From: an uncultured bacterium
GTDB taxonomy: Bacteria > Chloroflexota > Anaerolineae > JACIWP01
DNA length: 6,873 nt
Assembly (NCBI GenBank): GCA_903872005.1
Contig: CAIQJD010000629.1
Location: 1 to 6,873, forward strand
Direction: 5' to 3'
Position numbers and translations under genes: made by a program. The notes beneath the pieces are model-generated. The model was not told the DNA's origin. It did not search any database and was given only the letters and a program-made list of their open reading frames with translations. This document shows, in pieces, positions 5,150 to 6,873 of this stretch; position 1 is the stretch's first letter; every line of letters starts with the position of its first letter.

Positions 5150-6873
5150 ATGGCAAGCTACTGGCGAACGCGTTCACGGTGGTTGCGCGGCTTGATTCGC
5201 TGCGCGCTTCTCGCAGTTCTGCTCCTGTCACTGGCGCCGGCCTTGCCGGCGGCGGCGCAGGAGAGCGACACGGAGGCGGCGGCCGGCACGGTCGCCAGCG
5301 TGATCGCGCCGCAAGAGAAGAAGTTGGTCCTGCCGGATAATCTTGGCACGGCCTTCGGGTGGTCTGTCGCCGTCAGCGGGGACTACATGGTGGTCGGCCA
5401 GCCGCCGGCCGACGTGGACGGCACCCTGAACCAGGGCGCAGCGTTCCTCTATGGGCGCAACGTGGGCGGGCCGGGCAACTGGGGCCTGATCAAGGCGCTT
5501 ACGGCTGATGATGGCGGAGAGAATGACTACTTCGGCGCCTCCGTGGCGATCCACGGCACGACCATCGCCATCGGCGCAGTCATCGGCGTCTACTATCCTT
5601 CCGGGCCTGACATTAGCGGCGAGAACGCGGTCTACGTCTTCGAGAAGGACGCCGGCGGGATAGACATGTGGGGCCAGGTCGCCAAGCTGTCTATTGATCC
5701 CGGGGCGCCGCTCCTTTCCCCCATGTTCGGCACGGCGGTGGCGCTCAACAACTCGACTCTGGTGGTCGGCGCGCCCTGGATGTGGCAGGGCGACCCGGCA
5801 AACGCCGTGGGCGCGGCGTACGTCTTCGGGCGCAATGCCGGCGGCCTGGGCAACTGGGGCCTGGTCAAGACCATCCGGTCGAGCAATCCCCGGCTAGGCG
5901 AGATGTATGGAGTCTCGGCGGCGATTCATGGGGCGACCATCGCCGTCGGCGCGCCCAGCCTGTATGGCGCGGGCGGCCCAACACCCTGGCCCGGCGCGGC
6001 CTACCTTTACGGGCGTGATGTCGGCGGGGCCAACGACTGGGGCATCATCAAGAAGGTGTCTGCCAGCGACGCCGCCGCCAGCGCCGGCTTCGGCTATTCC
6101 GTTGGGCTGGCCGCGAATACCCTCGTGGTCGGCGCACCCAATGGCGGCCAGGAAGGTCCAAATCCCCCGCGGGGCAGTGGCTATATCTTTGAGCGCGATG
6201 CCGGCGGCATGGACCAGTGGGGCCAGGTGAAGCAACTGTTCCCGCCTACAGAACCGCCTGGTTTCCTCCTGGGCGTGTCGGCTGCGATCAGCGACGCGAC
6301 GGTCGTGTTGGGAGCCGGCATGTCCTTCTACCCCACGGGGCTGCCGGGATACGCCTACGCCTGGTCGCGCAACGCCGGCGGGGCCAACGAGTGGGGGCAG
6401 ATTCTCAAGCTGCCGATCAGCGGTTCGGGAAACTCCGCGTATGGCTCAAGCGTGGATATTGACGGAGCGACGATAGTCGTAGGCTCACCCTATGATTCTT
6501 ACAGGTACTCGTCGCTGCCGGTCAGTGCGTTCAGCGGCGCTACCGATGGCGCGGCGTACATCTACACGCCCTACACGCTGCGGGTGAACAGCGCCGGCCC
6601 CAGGTACATTGACACGGCCGGCAACCTGTGGGCAGCGGACCGTTCGTGGCTGCCGGGCGTGCCGATCACGCCGGGCACGACGCCATGGGGCTACGTGGGC
6701 GGTCTCGGGCGTACCACCTCGGCGGCGATCAGCAACACCGACGACGACAAGCTCTACCAGTCCGAGCGGCTCTACACGGGGACGGCAAAGCCTGGCTACA
6801 AGTTCGTCGTGCCCAACGGGCGCTACAAGCTGACCTTCAAGTACGCCGAAACCTACTGGGGCGCGGCCGGCAA
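5150..6873 (+). CDS. Secreted FG-GAP beta-propeller protein with C-terminal malectin-like domain, 3' end missing
   Basis: This frame is open from the ATG at 5150 to the window edge (574 codons, no stop). A signal peptide is clear: basic start (RTRSRWLRGLIR), hydrophobic core at residues 18-32, and a likely signal peptidase I cut after Ala36 (PAAA|Q). Seven repeats follow, starting at residues 69, 128, 193, 253, 314, 374 and 431. Their shared plan is (F/Y)G.SVAI.G.T.VVGAP...GAAY.(F/Y).R(N/D)AGG...WG...KL, the FG-GAP_2 type. From residue 477 a malectin-like domain begins (LRVNSAGPRYIDTAGNLWAAD, then DDKLYQSER, VPNGRYKLTFKYAE), a fold known in other proteins to bind glucose-based sugars. The protein probably acts outside the cell or on its surface, binding glycans or protein partners. 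Further domains or a surface anchor may follow beyond the edge. The domain calls are strong; the ligand is unknown. Confidence 0.92.
   Translation, partial: MASYWRTRSRWLRGLIRCALLAVLLLSLAPALPAAAQESDTEAAAGTVASVIAPQEKKLVLPDNLGTAFGWSVAVSGDYMVVGQPPADVDGTLNQGAAFLYGRNVGGPGNWGLIKALTADDGGENDYFGASVAIHGTTIAIGAVIGVYYPSGPDISGENAVYVFEKDAGGIDMWGQVAKLSIDPGAPLLSPMFGTAVALNNSTLVVGAPWMWQGDPANAVGAAYVFGRNAGGLGNWGLVKTIRSSNPRLGEMYGVSAAIHGATIAVGAPSLYGAGGPTPWPGAAYLYGRDVGGANDWGIIKKVSASDAAASAGFGYSVGLAANTLVVGAPNGGQEGPNPPRGSGYIFERDAGGMDQWGQVKQLFPPTEPPGFLLGVSAAISDATVVLGAGMSFYPTGLPGYAYAWSRNAGGANEWGQILKLPISGSGNSAYGSSVDIDGATIVVGSPYDSYRYSSLPVSAFSGATDGAAYIYTPYTLRVNSAGPRYIDTAGNLWAADRSWLPGVPITPGTTPWGYVGGLGRTTSAAISNTDDDKLYQSERLYTGTAKPGYKFVVPNGRYKLTFKYAETYWGAAG
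5354..6577 (+). repeat. Seven tandem FG-GAP-type protein repeats (one predicted beta-propeller)
   Basis: The repeat units start at 5354, 5531, 5726, 5906, 6089, 6269 and 6440, each about 57-65 codons. Units 1-6 carry the full blade, ending in (N/D)(A/V)GG...WG..., while unit 7 stops after GAAYIYTPYT and lacks that last segment. At the front, the stretch EKKLVLPDNLGTA just before unit 1 matches the end of a blade (compare KKVSASDAAASAG before unit 5). This fits a ring closed by pairing the N-terminal strand with blade 7. The unit count and boundaries are read directly; the propeller fold is inferred from the family. Confidence 0.8.
6578..6873 (+). other. Malectin-like (CBM57-type) domain, truncated by the window edge
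   Basis: Residues 477-574 of the secreted protein carry the usual malectin landmarks in order: RVNSAGP at the first strand, D.AGN.WAAD, a DDKLYQSER turn, and VPNGRYKLTFKYAE. Malectin domains are normally longer, around 150 residues or more, so the rest should lie past the right edge. The position after a propeller suggests the pair present a sugar-binding face outside the cell. Confidence 0.8.

Noticed and set aside
5228..5554. Antisense and alternative-frame ORFs inside the FG-GAP gene (this and several to 6833)
   Set aside because: The frame opening at 5150 has a signal peptide, good Shine-Dalgarno and seven regular repeats, so the others are shadows.
5354..6577. Possible CRISPR array or DNA tandem repeat from the repeated pattern in the third gene
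   Set aside because: The repetition is at protein level with diverged DNA and 57-65-codon units, typical of propeller blades, not of identical short repeats with spacers.
1..6873. A novel multi-gene defence or mobile system
   Set aside because: No nuclease, helicase, reverse transcriptase, transposase, integrase or toxin-antitoxin pair was recognised; the genes are a signalling kinase, a glycosyltransferase and a secreted binding protein under separate promoters.

Overview
The window is GC-rich (by eye roughly 60-65%), and all of its convincing genes read left to right on the + strand. Base composition, repeated intergenic hairpins, a strong excess of the 6-mer GCCGGC and an extracellular FG-GAP/malectin protein together suggest a Chloroflexota bacterium of the Anaerolineae type. 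That placement is an inference from style, not from a marker gene.

Layout. (1) 1-2376: the 3' part of a large hybrid sensor histidine kinase, cut by the left edge. The visible order is end of an upstream PAS, PAS, HisKA, HATPase, degenerate receiver, canonical receiver, Hpt. (2) 2377-3111: a mostly non-coding stretch. It holds three hairpins behind the kinase, an AT-rich island with a near-consensus promoter (2586-2614) and a dyad just downstream, a small doubtful ORF (2661-2942), a 15-bp perfect hairpin (2972-3007), and an exact-consensus promoter (3034-3062). (3) 3112-4791: a multi-spanning GT-C/ArnT-like (GT39-type) membrane glycosyltransferase. (4) 4792-5149: an intergenic region with a repeat element of about 120 bp bounded by 11-bp inverted repeats, then a third strong promoter (5043-5071) and a good Shine-Dalgarno. 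(5) 5150-6873: a secreted protein cut by the right edge, with a signal peptide, seven FG-GAP-type repeats (probably one seven-bladed beta-propeller) and the start of a malectin-like carbohydrate-binding domain. This third gene runs open to the window end without a stop.

How the genes relate. Each of the last three transcription units appears to have its own SigA-type promoter, all with 17-bp spacers, so this looks like adjacent single-gene units and not one operon. A cell-envelope theme (lipid-linked sugar transfer, extracellular sugar binding) joins the glycosyltransferase and the propeller protein, but no direct partnership is shown. I see no CRISPR array, tRNA, rRNA, transposase or toxin-antitoxin pair, and no clear sign of a new multi-gene system. 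The most interesting material is in the intergenic DNA: the nested palindrome at 2380-2412, the AT-rich promoter island, the hairpin between ribosome-binding site and start at 3084-3114, and the inverted-repeat element at 4895-5015.
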